From JACMLX01 sp031374935 (GTDB lineage Bacteria; Gemmatimonadota; Gemmatimonadetes; Gemmatimonadales; Gemmatimonadaceae): DNA of 64,000 bases. A model generated the notes under the pieces. It saw only the letters and a list, made by a program, of their open reading frames with translations, was not told where the DNA came from and made no database searches. Positions 33,654-41,234 of this stretch are shown piece after piece. The position numbers were made by a program, and so were the translations under genes. The stretch covers positions 1 through 64,000 of the forward strand of contig JANMHB010000113.1 in the NCBI GenBank assembly GCA_031374935.1, in the 5' to 3' direction. How positions within the stretch are numbered: position 1 is the stretch's first letter; every line of letters begins with the position of its first letter.

Positions 33654-35024
33654 TCACGCCACGGCGGGCAGTTGTCGACGGTCGATTTCGCCTTTCGCCG
33701 ATCGCACCCACGCATCGACACTCACGCACACCAGCCGCTTCAGGTAGGCGCGCAGCCCGCCCAGCAGCTGACGGACCTCGGCCGCGTCAAGCGGCAGTGC
33801 ATCGTGGGTCGAGTACAGTACGGCCAGACTGCCACCATCGTGCGGCGCAAGCACCACGTGAGAGATTCGCGGCAGGTGTGCCCGCAGCGCCGCCTCGATT
33901 CGCGGTGCATCGACGACGGTGCCGTTGGAGAGCTTGAACGACAGCGATGCGCGCCCGATGAACGTGTAGGCACCGTCGGTGCAGGTGACCAGATCGCCCG
34001 TGCGATGCCACCGGTCCTGATCCAGCGCGCCCAGGCTGCCGTGCTCCCAGTATCCGTCGCTCGCGTTGTCGCCGCGAAAGGCCAGCACACCGTCGGCATC
34101 GATGCGCACCTCGCACCCGACCGGGCGTCCGATGAAGCCGGCGGCAAACTCACCAGGCTGCCCGAGCATGATCCCGGGCCCCGCTTCGGTCTGACCATAC
34201 CCGACGCGAAGTCTGCTCTCGCACAGTACCGCAGCCAATGCGGCATCGAACGGCGCGCCGCCAACCAATCCGCCACGCAGCGTCGTCAGGAGTTCGCGGC
34301 CCGCCTGCTGCGCAGCCAGCCGTTCCGCGACAAGCGGGACCATGCTCATTTGCGTCACGCCCTGCGCCTGCGCCAGGGCGATCAACACCGCGACGTCACG
34401 CGCGGACTCCGATGTCGTGACGATACGGCGCGATCGGAGCAGCGCCGGCAGCAGGCCGAGGATGAGCCCGAACGCGTGATGCCACGGGAGGATGCTGAGC
34501 GAGACCGAACCGTCCATCTCGAGGTACGGGAGATGACTGTGCAGCACCGACAACACCGCGCGCTCGGAAATCGCAGACCACCGTGGCGTCGCAGTGGACC
34601 CGGAGCTCCGGAGCAGGAATGCAATCGAGTCGGATCGGGCCGCCGACGCGCGCGGATGAATCGGGCCGCCCGGTGGTCCACCGGTGCGTGACGGCACTGC
34701 GACGTGCCGGTTTGTGGAGGCCATCGCGACCGCCATCCTGGCATCGAGTGACTCCATCAATGGCACCACGTCCTCACTTGGCGGTGCCGGCGCCAGCGTG
34801 ACGCCGTCTGCGAGTGCGGCGACGAGCAGCTGAGCGAACGCGGCGCCGTTCGGGAGGGCGCAGACGATGCGATCGCCACGCGTCACTCCAGCCCGACGAA
34901 GAGCCCGCGACCAATCGTCGGCACCGTGATGCAAGGCCGTCGCCGACAGCCTGACACCGTCCGCCAGCAGCTCAGCGGTCCCACACGCGTCGAAGAGCTC
35001 CTGAAGCGCAGAGTTGCCTGTCAT
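33654..35024 (-). CDS. AMP-forming acyl/aryl-CoA ligase-like enzyme (ANL superfamily)
   Basis: Protein of 456 residues, short for an acyl-CoA synthetase (usually 500-560). ATG at 35024 is chosen; upstream frame is Arg-rich and unlike the family. The phosphate-binding loop is a variant, RSSGSTATPRW instead of SGTTGxPKG. It keeps GYGQTEAGPG near residue 270, the hinge HRTGDLV near 334 and the catalytic Lys in SAKGEIDRRQLP near the C-terminus, so it should be active. It activates a carboxylic acid as an adenylate. No carrier domain is attached. Neighbours are the acyl-CoA dehydrogenase and the glutamyl-Q-type synthetase. Confidence 0.78.
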   Translation of the reverse strand: MTGNSALQELFDACGTAELLADGVRLSATALHHGADDWSRALRRAGVTRGDRIVCALPNGAAFAQLLVAALADGVTLAPAPPSEDVVPLMESLDARMAVAMASTNRHVAVPSRTGGPPGGPIHPRASAARSDSIAFLLRSSGSTATPRWSAISERAVLSVLHSHLPYLEMDGSVSLSILPWHHAFGLILGLLPALLRSRRIVTTSESARDVAVLIALAQAQGVTQMSMVPLVAERLAAQQAGRELLTTLRGGLVGGAPFDAALAAVLCESRLRVGYGQTEAGPGIMLGQPGEFAAGFIGRPVGCEVRIDADGVLAFRGDNASDGYWEHGSLGALDQDRWHRTGDLVTCTDGAYTFIGRASLSFKLSNGTVVDAPRIEAALRAHLPRISHVVLAPHDGGSLAVLYSTHDALPLDAAEVRQLLGGLRAYLKRLVCVSVDAWVRSAKGEIDRRQLPAVA

Positions 35025-35099
35025 TCTCACCCGTCTCCGATCCGCATCACGGCAACGTAGCGAGCCAACCACTGAAGCAGGAACCGTTCCCTCGGCAAC

Positions 35100-36041
35100 T
35101 CATCGTGATGAAAGCCAGAGGAGCGCAAGATCATCCGGCCCGAGTTCAGCGTCCGCCGCCGTCAGCCCGCCCAGCCACGCGGCATGGCCGAGGACGCGCT
35201 CCGCCGTCCAGCCCAGCGCGCGAAGCTCATGCAGAGCAGTGTCGCCGTTCGACTTGCTCAGCTTTGTGCCATCCGGATGCACGACCAGCGGATGATGGAC
35301 GACGACAGGCGAGGCGACGTGTCCGAGCTGCTCGCTCAGGAGGATCTGCCGCCCGGTTGACGCCAGGAGATCATCACCGCGGATGATCACGCTGGTGCCA
35401 CACTCGATGTCATCGACCACGACGGCAAACTGATAGGTCCACTGTCCGAGCCGATCTCGCAGCAACAGATCGCCGCACTGGTCGGCAGGCACCTGGGTGA
35501 TCCGCCCGTGCCGCAGATCATCGAAGCGAACCGCAGCGTCCGTGAGTCGAAGACGTCGTGCCGGCGTCTCCGCAAACGGGACGTCGGCGTTTCGACAGGT
35601 GCCGGAGTACCACTGTTCGCCGGCCCGGAGACCGTGACTGGCAATCACTCGGCGCGAACAGCGGCAGGCGTACACCCCACGCGACTGCGCCAACGCCGCC
35701 AGCGCATGTTCGTAGGCCTTGCCGCGATCCGATTGGCGGATCGGATCAGGGTGGCTCGTGCGCGCGTTGTCCCAGGTCAGGCCGAGCCAGGCCAGATCGT
35801 CCAGAATCGCCTGCTCGTAGTGCGCCCGTGAGCGCTGCCGATCATGATCCTCGATCCGAAGCAGGACGTCGCCTCCAAAGGCGCGCGCGATGCTCCAGAC
35901 GTAGACCGCATTGAGGGCGTGGCCCAGGTGGAGGTAGCCGGTTGGTGCAGGCGCAAACCGCGTCCGCCAGCGGCCCGGCAGTTCGGTGGCCAGTCGCGCA
36001 CGGAGCGCGTGGCGTGCAGCTTCAGTCATGGGGTGAATCAC
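35100..36041 (-). CDS. gluQ: Glutamyl-Q tRNA(Asp) synthetase-like protein
   Basis: Truncated class I glutamyl-tRNA synthetase paralogue of 313 residues, with only the catalytic domain. In known bacteria GluQ activates glutamate and attaches it to queuosine in tRNA-Asp. Motifs are the HIGH-type APAPTGYLHLGHALNA near residue 30, zinc-ligand-like CRC and SGTC (residues 126-150), and KMSKS-type GTKLSKSNG near 258. GTG at 36041 is one start; ATG at 36029 is equally good. The genomic company (ligase, acyl-CoA dehydrogenase, DUF1839) is unusual for this gene. Confidence 0.83.
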   Translation of the reverse strand: MIHPMTEAARHALRARLATELPGRWRTRFAPAPTGYLHLGHALNAVYVWSIARAFGGDVLLRIEDHDRQRSRAHYEQAILDDLAWLGLTWDNARTSHPDPIRQSDRGKAYEHALAALAQSRGVYACRCSRRVIASHGLRAGEQWYSGTCRNADVPFAETPARRLRLTDAAVRFDDLRHGRITQVPADQCGDLLLRDRLGQWTYQFAVVVDDIECGTSVIIRGDDLLASTGRQILLSEQLGHVASPVVVHHPLVVHPDGTKLSKSNGDTALHELRALGWTAERVLGHAAWLGGLTAADAELGPDDLALLWLSSR

Positions 36042-36098
36042 GACGCGCGAATCTGCGCGAGATCACCCACGACCACAATGCTCCTCCTGCACCCAATC

Positions 36099-36710
36099 AT
36101 GGCGTACGACAAGGCTTATTTCGACAAATGGTACCGAAGCCGACAGCATCGCGTCCGGACTCCGGCGCAGATCAGGCGCATCGTCAGCTTCGCGCTGGCG
36201 GCTGCCGAGTATGTGCTCGATCGACCGGTTCGGTCAGTGCTCGACGTGGGTGCTGGTGAGGGGCATTGGCAGCCACTTTTGCGGGCGCTGAGGCCGAAGC
36301 TTCGGTATGTGGGCGTTGAGCCCAGCGAGTACGCCGTCCGGCGGTTCGGCAAGTCGCGCGGCCTGCGGCTTGGTTCCGTCGAGACACTCGACAGGCTCCG
36401 GCTGCATGAGTCGATGCCGGAAGGGTTCGACCTCGTAATCTGTTGCGGCGTGCTGAATTATGTGCCCCCGCGTGCGCTCGGTATGGCGCTCGAGATGCTG
36501 CAGGTGCACACCGGCGGGCTGGCTTGGCTCGAGGTCTTCACCGCCAGCGATGACATCGAGGGGGACGTGGCGGCACTCAGGCCCCGTCCCGCCGCCTGGT
36601 ACCGGCAGCGCTTTGCGGCGGCAGGCTATGTCCCGTGTGGTTTGCATCTGTATGCGCCCGTCGATCGTGCCAGCGGGCTGACCGCGCTCGAGACTGGCCG
36701 GGTTGGGTGA
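36099..36710 (+). CDS. Class I SAM-dependent methyltransferase
   Basis: Protein of 203 residues from ATG 36099 (MAYDKAYFDKWYR, a typical opening for the group; ATG at 36078 is an alternative). The SAM-binding loop is VLDVGAGEGHWQPLL near residue 47, with acidic strand-2 end VGVEPSEYA near 72 and FDLVICCGVLNYV near 113. No substrate domain is recognisable. It is divergent from gluQ across a 57-base gap, so the two may share a control region. Substrate unknown. Confidence 0.78.
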   Translation: MAYDKAYFDKWYRSRQHRVRTPAQIRRIVSFALAAAEYVLDRPVRSVLDVGAGEGHWQPLLRALRPKLRYVGVEPSEYAVRRFGKSRGLRLGSVETLDRLRLHESMPEGFDLVICCGVLNYVPPRALGMALEMLQVHTGGLAWLEVFTASDDIEGDVAALRPRPAAWYRQRFAAAGYVPCGLHLYAPVDRASGLTALETGRVG

Positions 36711-37062
36711 CGGGCGGTCTTCGGTTCTGGGGACGACGCACCGGCGTCGCGAGTGAATGTGGCGGGTCGGCCAATTGCGGCGTGCTTGAGACCACGGGGC
36801 AGTGGCGCCGGCGCGCCGCGCGGGGTTATCGATCGTGCGGTCTGTGCGTCTGCCCTGCACTAGGGTGAGCACGCATCGGGCCTCCTGAACCACCGCCGTC
36901 TGATCATTAGAATAGTCTGATACACGGGGCCGGCCTCGGTCGTCCTTGAGGCGGTGGGCTTACCCTCAGCGACTCCCTGAGCGTTCTTTACAGTACGGGT
37001 CGCTGCTCTATTTCCGTTGGAATGAACCGTGATCGCGATGGCGCGGTCGCAGGGATGGATTC
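36711..37062. other. Intergenic region, 352 bases, no gene recognised
   Basis: No frame has convincing coding character. Most of it is GC-rich. A short AT-rich patch at about 36900-36922 stands out. A candidate promoter for the next gene is listed separately. I looked for a small acyl-carrier protein (DSL motif) because of the neighbours and found none. Confidence 0.5.
36987..37014 (+). promoter_or_regulatory. Candidate promoter of the DUF1839 gene
   Basis: TTTACA (36987-36992) and TATTTC (37009-37014) are 16 bases apart, about 50 bases before the start codon. The match to the consensus is moderate. Confidence 0.35.
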
Positions 37063-38067
37063 GTGGGCATGGCAGCGCGATCAGAATTCGAATCACAGCC
37101 GGGATTCGTCGGGTCTCCGCAGCTCGCCTGGCGCGGGCCGCATCCGATGCATCAGGGCGTGCGCGTCTGGAGCACGACCAACAGTCATCTCGATGTCTGG
37201 ATCGAGCTGATGGGCGCCCTCGATCTCGATCCGACACCGGTCCTGATGCCTGCCTGGTGCGCTGACTTCGAGGGCGACCAGTGGACGCAGACCCGAGTGG
37301 CGTCATCGGATCTCTGGGCCTGCTATGGCATCGCGGTCGAGGAGCTGTTCGTCTGGCGCCCGCTGCTGGCACACTTCGTCGAGCAACTCGATCGGGGCAA
37401 TGCGGTCATCGTGGATGTCGACGCGTTTCACCTGCCCGACATGGCTGGCAGCAGTTATCAGCGCGAGCACCTGAAGACACAGATCGCCGTCACGGGCTAT
37501 GATCGGCATGCACATCGCCTCCGATACCTGCATGGTGCCGTTGGTGCGGAGGTTGACGGTGAGGACCTCGATGCCCTGATCACTGCGGGAATCGGCAGCG
37601 CGCAGCTCGCACCGTTCACGCAGATCGTGAAGCTGGAGCGCATGGCACACCGTAACGCGGCTGAGCGTGCGCAGCTTGCGATTGCGCTGGCACGCTTCCA
37701 TTCGACGCGGATCCCCGCCAACAATCCGGTGCGGACGTTTGGCCAGGCGCTCCGGTCGCACGGGGCGTGGCTCGCTGGTGGCGATGCCGAGCACTATCAG
37801 CGGTGGGCGTTCGCAACGCTGCAGCAGTGCGGTGCGTCGTTCGAGATCGGTGCCGACATCTGTGAATGGCTTGCACGTCACGGTGAAGCGGTCGATGCCG
37901 CGGTGGCGCCGATGCGCAACGTGTCGCATGCGGCGCGAGCGCTCCATCAGCGCCTGGTGCGGGTGTCGCAGTCGGGCCGCATGCCGGATGTGACCCAGAC
38001 GGTCGAGGACATGGCCCGCAGCTGGGACGACGCGATGGCGGTGATACGTCCGCTGTATGCCGATTGA
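37063..38067 (+). CDS. DUF1839 family protein
   Basis: Protein of 334 residues (GTG 37063; ATG 37069 is an alternative, with GGATGGA upstream). I recognise the family from HPMHQGVRVWSTTNSHLDVWIELM near residue 27, DFEGDQWT near 69, and VDVDAFHLPDMAGSSYQREHLKT near 110; the VDVDxFxLPDxxGxxYxxxHxKT pattern is the hallmark. Members often lie beside amino acid:carrier-protein ligases, carrier proteins and acyl-CoA dehydrogenases in noncanonical peptide or amino-acyl pathways. Here the dehydrogenase, an AMP ligase and an aaRS-like gene are nearby, but no carrier protein is seen. Biochemical role unknown. Confidence 0.8.
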   Translation: MGMAARSEFESQPGFVGSPQLAWRGPHPMHQGVRVWSTTNSHLDVWIELMGALDLDPTPVLMPAWCADFEGDQWTQTRVASSDLWACYGIAVEELFVWRPLLAHFVEQLDRGNAVIVDVDAFHLPDMAGSSYQREHLKTQIAVTGYDRHAHRLRYLHGAVGAEVDGEDLDALITAGIGSAQLAPFTQIVKLERMAHRNAAERAQLAIALARFHSTRIPANNPVRTFGQALRSHGAWLAGGDAEHYQRWAFATLQQCGASFEIGADICEWLARHGEAVDAAVAPMRNVSHAARALHQRLVRVSQSGRMPDVTQTVEDMARSWDDAMAVIRPLYAD

Positions 38068-38095
38068 TGTGACGTGATCGTCGTCGCTGGCGACG

Positions 38096-39217
38096 CTACG
38101 CGGTCGACGCAGCCCGGCTGCCAACCAGTTGCGATGCCAGCACTGCCTCGACCTCTACCAGGCACCTCTTGAGGCCCGCCTCGGTGTGATCGCCCATGTG
38201 ACCGATGCGAATGGTCCGGTCGCGCAGCGGCCCGTACCCGGCACCAATGACGTATCCGCGCTCGGCAACACCGGCGGCAACCGCAGTGCCCGTCAGCGCT
38301 GCGGGCAGTGTGATGCAGGTGACGGTCGGTGATCGACCAGACGCCGGTGCCAGCGGCGCGAACGCCGCGTCGATGGTGGTGGCGAGATGGTCCACCCACG
38401 CCAGCGTCATCGCCTGCATGCTGCGATGGCGATCCCATCGACTCTCGATTCCCTCGGTCGCAATCGCCTCCACCTGCGCCGCGAGTGCGTAAAACAGCGA
38501 GATGGCTGGCGTATTCGGCGTCTGGCGCTTGACGGCGTACTTCTCGAACTCCACCAGGTCGAAATACGTGCCGCGATTGCTGTTCGCCTCGGCGGCGCGA
38601 ATGAACGACTCGCTCGCCACGCCGAGCGCCAGTCCCGGCGGCAGCGCGATTGCCTTCTGCGAGCCGGTGAAGACGAAGTCGAGATCCCACGCATCCGTTT
38701 CGATCGGTGCACCGGCAAGGCCCGTGACACTGTCCACCAGGATCACGGCGCCGTGCGCATGCACCACACGAGCCAGTGCCTCGATATCGTTCAGGGCACC
38801 CGTCGATGTCTCGGAGTGTGCGAGCGTCACGACCGTCGCGCCACTGTCGCGAAGCAGTGATTCGACCCGCTCTGGTTCATGGTGCTGGCCGAGTGCGACG
38901 TCGTCACGAACGACGTTCCTCCCACAGCTGATTGCAACCTGGGCGAACCGTTCCGAGAACGCGCCATTGACGAGCGCCAGCACCGTCCCGGCGGGCGCGC
39001 AGCGGATGGCGCCTTCCATCAACCCGGTGGCCGATGCTGATGCGATGTACACAGGCCGCGCCGTCCGGAAGATCGGACGAAGGCCGGCATCGCAGCGCGC
39101 ATACAGTGCTTCGAATGCGGCACCGCGATGCGGCAGCATCGGCCGCGTCAGCTCTGCCAGGATCTCCGACCGGACTTCCGTCGGACCCGGCAGAAAGAAT
39201 GTGCCGTTGGTGAGCAT
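38096..39217 (-). CDS. Class V aminotransferase, probable phosphoserine/serine aminotransferase
   Basis: PLP enzyme of 373 residues with the alanine-glyoxylate/serine-pyruvate aminotransferase fold: FLPGPTEV at the start, SASATGLMEGA near residue 60, DSVTGLAGAP near 161, and the PLP Lys in FTGSQKAIALPPG near 187. It shares an operon with serA and serB-like genes, so it most likely acts as SerC, converting phosphohydroxypyruvate to phosphoserine. A serine-glyoxylate or serine-pyruvate activity is the alternative. The start codon overlaps the serB-like stop by one base. Confidence 0.82.
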   Translation of the reverse strand: MLTNGTFFLPGPTEVRSEILAELTRPMLPHRGAAFEALYARCDAGLRPIFRTARPVYIASASATGLMEGAIRCAPAGTVLALVNGAFSERFAQVAISCGRNVVRDDVALGQHHEPERVESLLRDSGATVVTLAHSETSTGALNDIEALARVVHAHGAVILVDSVTGLAGAPIETDAWDLDFVFTGSQKAIALPPGLALGVASESFIRAAEANSNRGTYFDLVEFEKYAVKRQTPNTPAISLFYALAAQVEAIATEGIESRWDRHRSMQAMTLAWVDHLATTIDAAFAPLAPASGRSPTVTCITLPAALTGTAVAAGVAERGYVIGAGYGPLRDRTIRIGHMGDHTEAGLKRCLVEVEAVLASQLVGSRAASTA

Positions 39218-39864
39218 CAGTGGCCAAGCACGATTGGGGTGAGGCTGGCGAAATCGGCGACTTCGCCAGCTGCCGCTGCAACGACGCTGGCCCGCCGTGC
39301 GACGCCAGTGAACGCGAGAAAGCTGTCCACACAGGCTGTCAGCTCGGCATCGGTTGCACCATCCCCGACGGCCAGCAACGGGCGCGCAAGTTCCAGCGAC
39401 TGGACGACGCGTGGCTTGCCGCCTCGCCGTGCGAGAGGCGCAGGTGCGGCAAGACCCGAGACGGTGCCTCGGGCATCGTACGTGACGTCAACTGCGTGCA
39501 GGTCGCTCTCGCTGATGCCGAGCCAGGCCGCCAGTGGCCGAATGGCATCGCGCAATCCACCGCTGACGAGCAGCACTCGCACACCGGCACCCCGCCACTG
39601 TGCGATGGCGTCACGAGCTCCTGGCAGTGCGGTCGCGATGTAGACGTTCGAGAGCGCCGCGATCTCGTCACGCGTCGGGGCAATGATGGCCAGTCGGCGC
39701 TGGTACACCTCGTCCAACGCCACTCGGGCCTCCATCGCGTCGTTCGTGAGCGTGGCAACCGCCAGCGCGGTGGATTCATCGCGGAGTGTGGCAAGCCAGT
39801 CGATGCCCTCGACCGCACTCACTGTCGAGTCGACGTCCAGCACCACCGATCTGAAGGCGGTCAC
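39217..39864 (-). CDS. serB: HAD-family phosphoserine phosphatase-like protein
   Basis: Protein of 215 residues from GTG at 39864 (GTGA overlap with the FAD oxidase gene). The HAD motifs are present: LDVDSTVSAVEGIDWLA (nucleophile Asp) near residue 8, LLVSGG near 99 (motif II Ser), a Lys in GGKPRVV, and VGDGATDAEL near 162 (motif III). Phosphoserine phosphatases share DxDSTxxxxEGID. The operon context makes the final step of serine synthesis likely. Confidence 0.85.
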   Translation of the reverse strand: MTAFRSVVLDVDSTVSAVEGIDWLATLRDESTALAVATLTNDAMEARVALDEVYQRRLAIIAPTRDEIAALSNVYIATALPGARDAIAQWRGAGVRVLLVSGGLRDAIRPLAAWLGISESDLHAVDVTYDARGTVSGLAAPAPLARRGGKPRVVQSLELARPLLAVGDGATDAELTACVDSFLAFTGVARRASVVAAAAGEVADFASLTPIVLGH

Positions 39865-41234
39865 AGAATGTTGCCCGGAGCGAGCAGGTTGTGCGGGTCG
39901 AGCTCGTGCTTTACCGCCCGCATCATCCTGCGTTGCGTTGCCGACATCTGCAACGGCAGCCACCGGGACTTGATCTTGCCGATGCCGTGCTCCGCCGCCA
40001 CGGTCCCGCCGAGCGCGATCACTTCGCGGAGCGTGGCACTGACGGCATCGGTGATCAATTCGAGCTCGGCCGTGTCGCGCGCGATGAAGTTCTGGTGTGG
40101 ATGCCCGTTCCCTGCATGGCCGAAGGTCACGGGCTGTTCCAGGCCGCGCTCCGACACCGCTCGTCGCGAGGCCTCAAGTGCGCTGCCGAGCAGGCGGTAC
40201 GGCACCGCCCAGTCGGTCGAGATCCGGCGGCCGCCGTTGGCGCGGTGCGGCGCGGCGCGCTCGTGCATGGTCGCCGGAATCGCATGACGGAGCCGTCGCG
40301 CATCGCGCAGCGCCGCCTCGCCGTCGTAGACCCTGATGTCGTCGTCCAGCGCGGCGTGCGCCGCCGCCAACTCCAGCCAGGCATCGAGTGGCGGTTCGTC
40401 TCCGTCGGCACCAGACAGTTCCGCATAGATCAACGCCTGCGCCTGCGGTGCCCACGCGGGATCCTCCGCCGCGTGGCGTGCAATCGCCATCGCACCGCCG
40501 TCCAGGAACTCGAGGCACCGGGGGGCAAGCGTCGCGGACTCACGTGCCGCGATGACGAACGCCAGCGCATCGTGTTCGGTGGGGAAGGGTACTGCGAGCC
40601 CGATCACCCACGCAGGCAGCGGGACCAGCGCCAGCTCCGCTTCAAGAATGACACCGAGTGTCCCTTCGCTGCCGACGAACCAGTCGACCAGATCATGCAC
40701 GGGGGCATACCCCACGGTGTTCTTCTCGATCGACGGGCGGCGCAGTTCGAGCACCTCGCCGTTGATCAATGCCACCTTCAGCCCGCGCACGTGCGAGCGG
40801 ATCGGACCGTATCGGAGCGATCGGGCGCCCGATGCATTGCAGGCGACGGCACCGCCAACCGTGCAGTCCTCTTCGCTCGTCGGATCCGGCGCAAGCAACC
40901 ACCCTTCCGCCGCCAGCGTGCGCTTCAAAGGCCCCAGCAGTTCGCCCGGTCCGACGCGGACCGTTCGCGCAACGCGGTCGAGATCCCGAATGCCGACCAC
41001 ATTCTTCAACGACAGCAGCAGGCCGCGATCGGTCAGCGATGCGGCGGTGGTACTCGTCTGTCCGCCGGCAGGTGTCACGGATGTCCTGTCGCGCCCAGCC
41101 TGTTCGAGGAGTTCGATGACTTCAGCGTGTGAGGACGGTCGGGCAACGGCATCAGGAATGAGTTCCAGCCCAGACGCGTCACGGCTCACACTGCGCCGGA
41201 TGTCGGCATCCGTCGTGATCAGTGCGCTGCTCAT
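39861..41234 (-). CDS. FAD-linked oxidase of the GlcD/D-2-hydroxyglutarate dehydrogenase family
   Basis: Protein of 457 residues. The N-terminal PCMH-type FAD domain shows PAGGQTSTT near residue 55, DPTSEEDCTVGGAVACNASGARS near 116 and VGSEGTLGVI near 186. The C-terminal domain has the metal/substrate motifs GHAGNGHPHQNF near 373 and AAEHGIGKIK near 416. It oxidises a D-2-hydroxy acid. It is translationally coupled with serA and serB, which suggests D-2-hydroxyglutarate, the by-product SerA makes by reducing 2-oxoglutarate. Glycolate or D-lactate oxidation is the alternative. Confidence 0.82.
   Translation of the reverse strand: MSSALITTDADIRRSVSRDASGLELIPDAVARPSSHAEVIELLEQAGRDRTSVTPAGGQTSTTAASLTDRGLLLSLKNVVGIRDLDRVARTVRVGPGELLGPLKRTLAAEGWLLAPDPTSEEDCTVGGAVACNASGARSLRYGPIRSHVRGLKVALINGEVLELRRPSIEKNTVGYAPVHDLVDWFVGSEGTLGVILEAELALVPLPAWVIGLAVPFPTEHDALAFVIAARESATLAPRCLEFLDGGAMAIARHAAEDPAWAPQAQALIYAELSGADGDEPPLDAWLELAAAHAALDDDIRVYDGEAALRDARRLRHAIPATMHERAAPHRANGGRRISTDWAVPYRLLGSALEASRRAVSERGLEQPVTFGHAGNGHPHQNFIARDTAELELITDAVSATLREVIALGGTVAAEHGIGKIKSRWLPLQMSATQRRMMRAVKHELDPHNLLAPGNIL

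Noticed and set aside
36711..37062. Small acyl-carrier-protein gene expected beside DUF1839
   Set aside because: No frame shows the DSL phosphopantetheine motif or a plausible 75-90 residue protein.
38068..38095. Terminator between the converging DUF1839 and aminotransferase genes
   Set aside because: Only a 5-6 bp stem with a tiny loop and no T-run; too weak to call.
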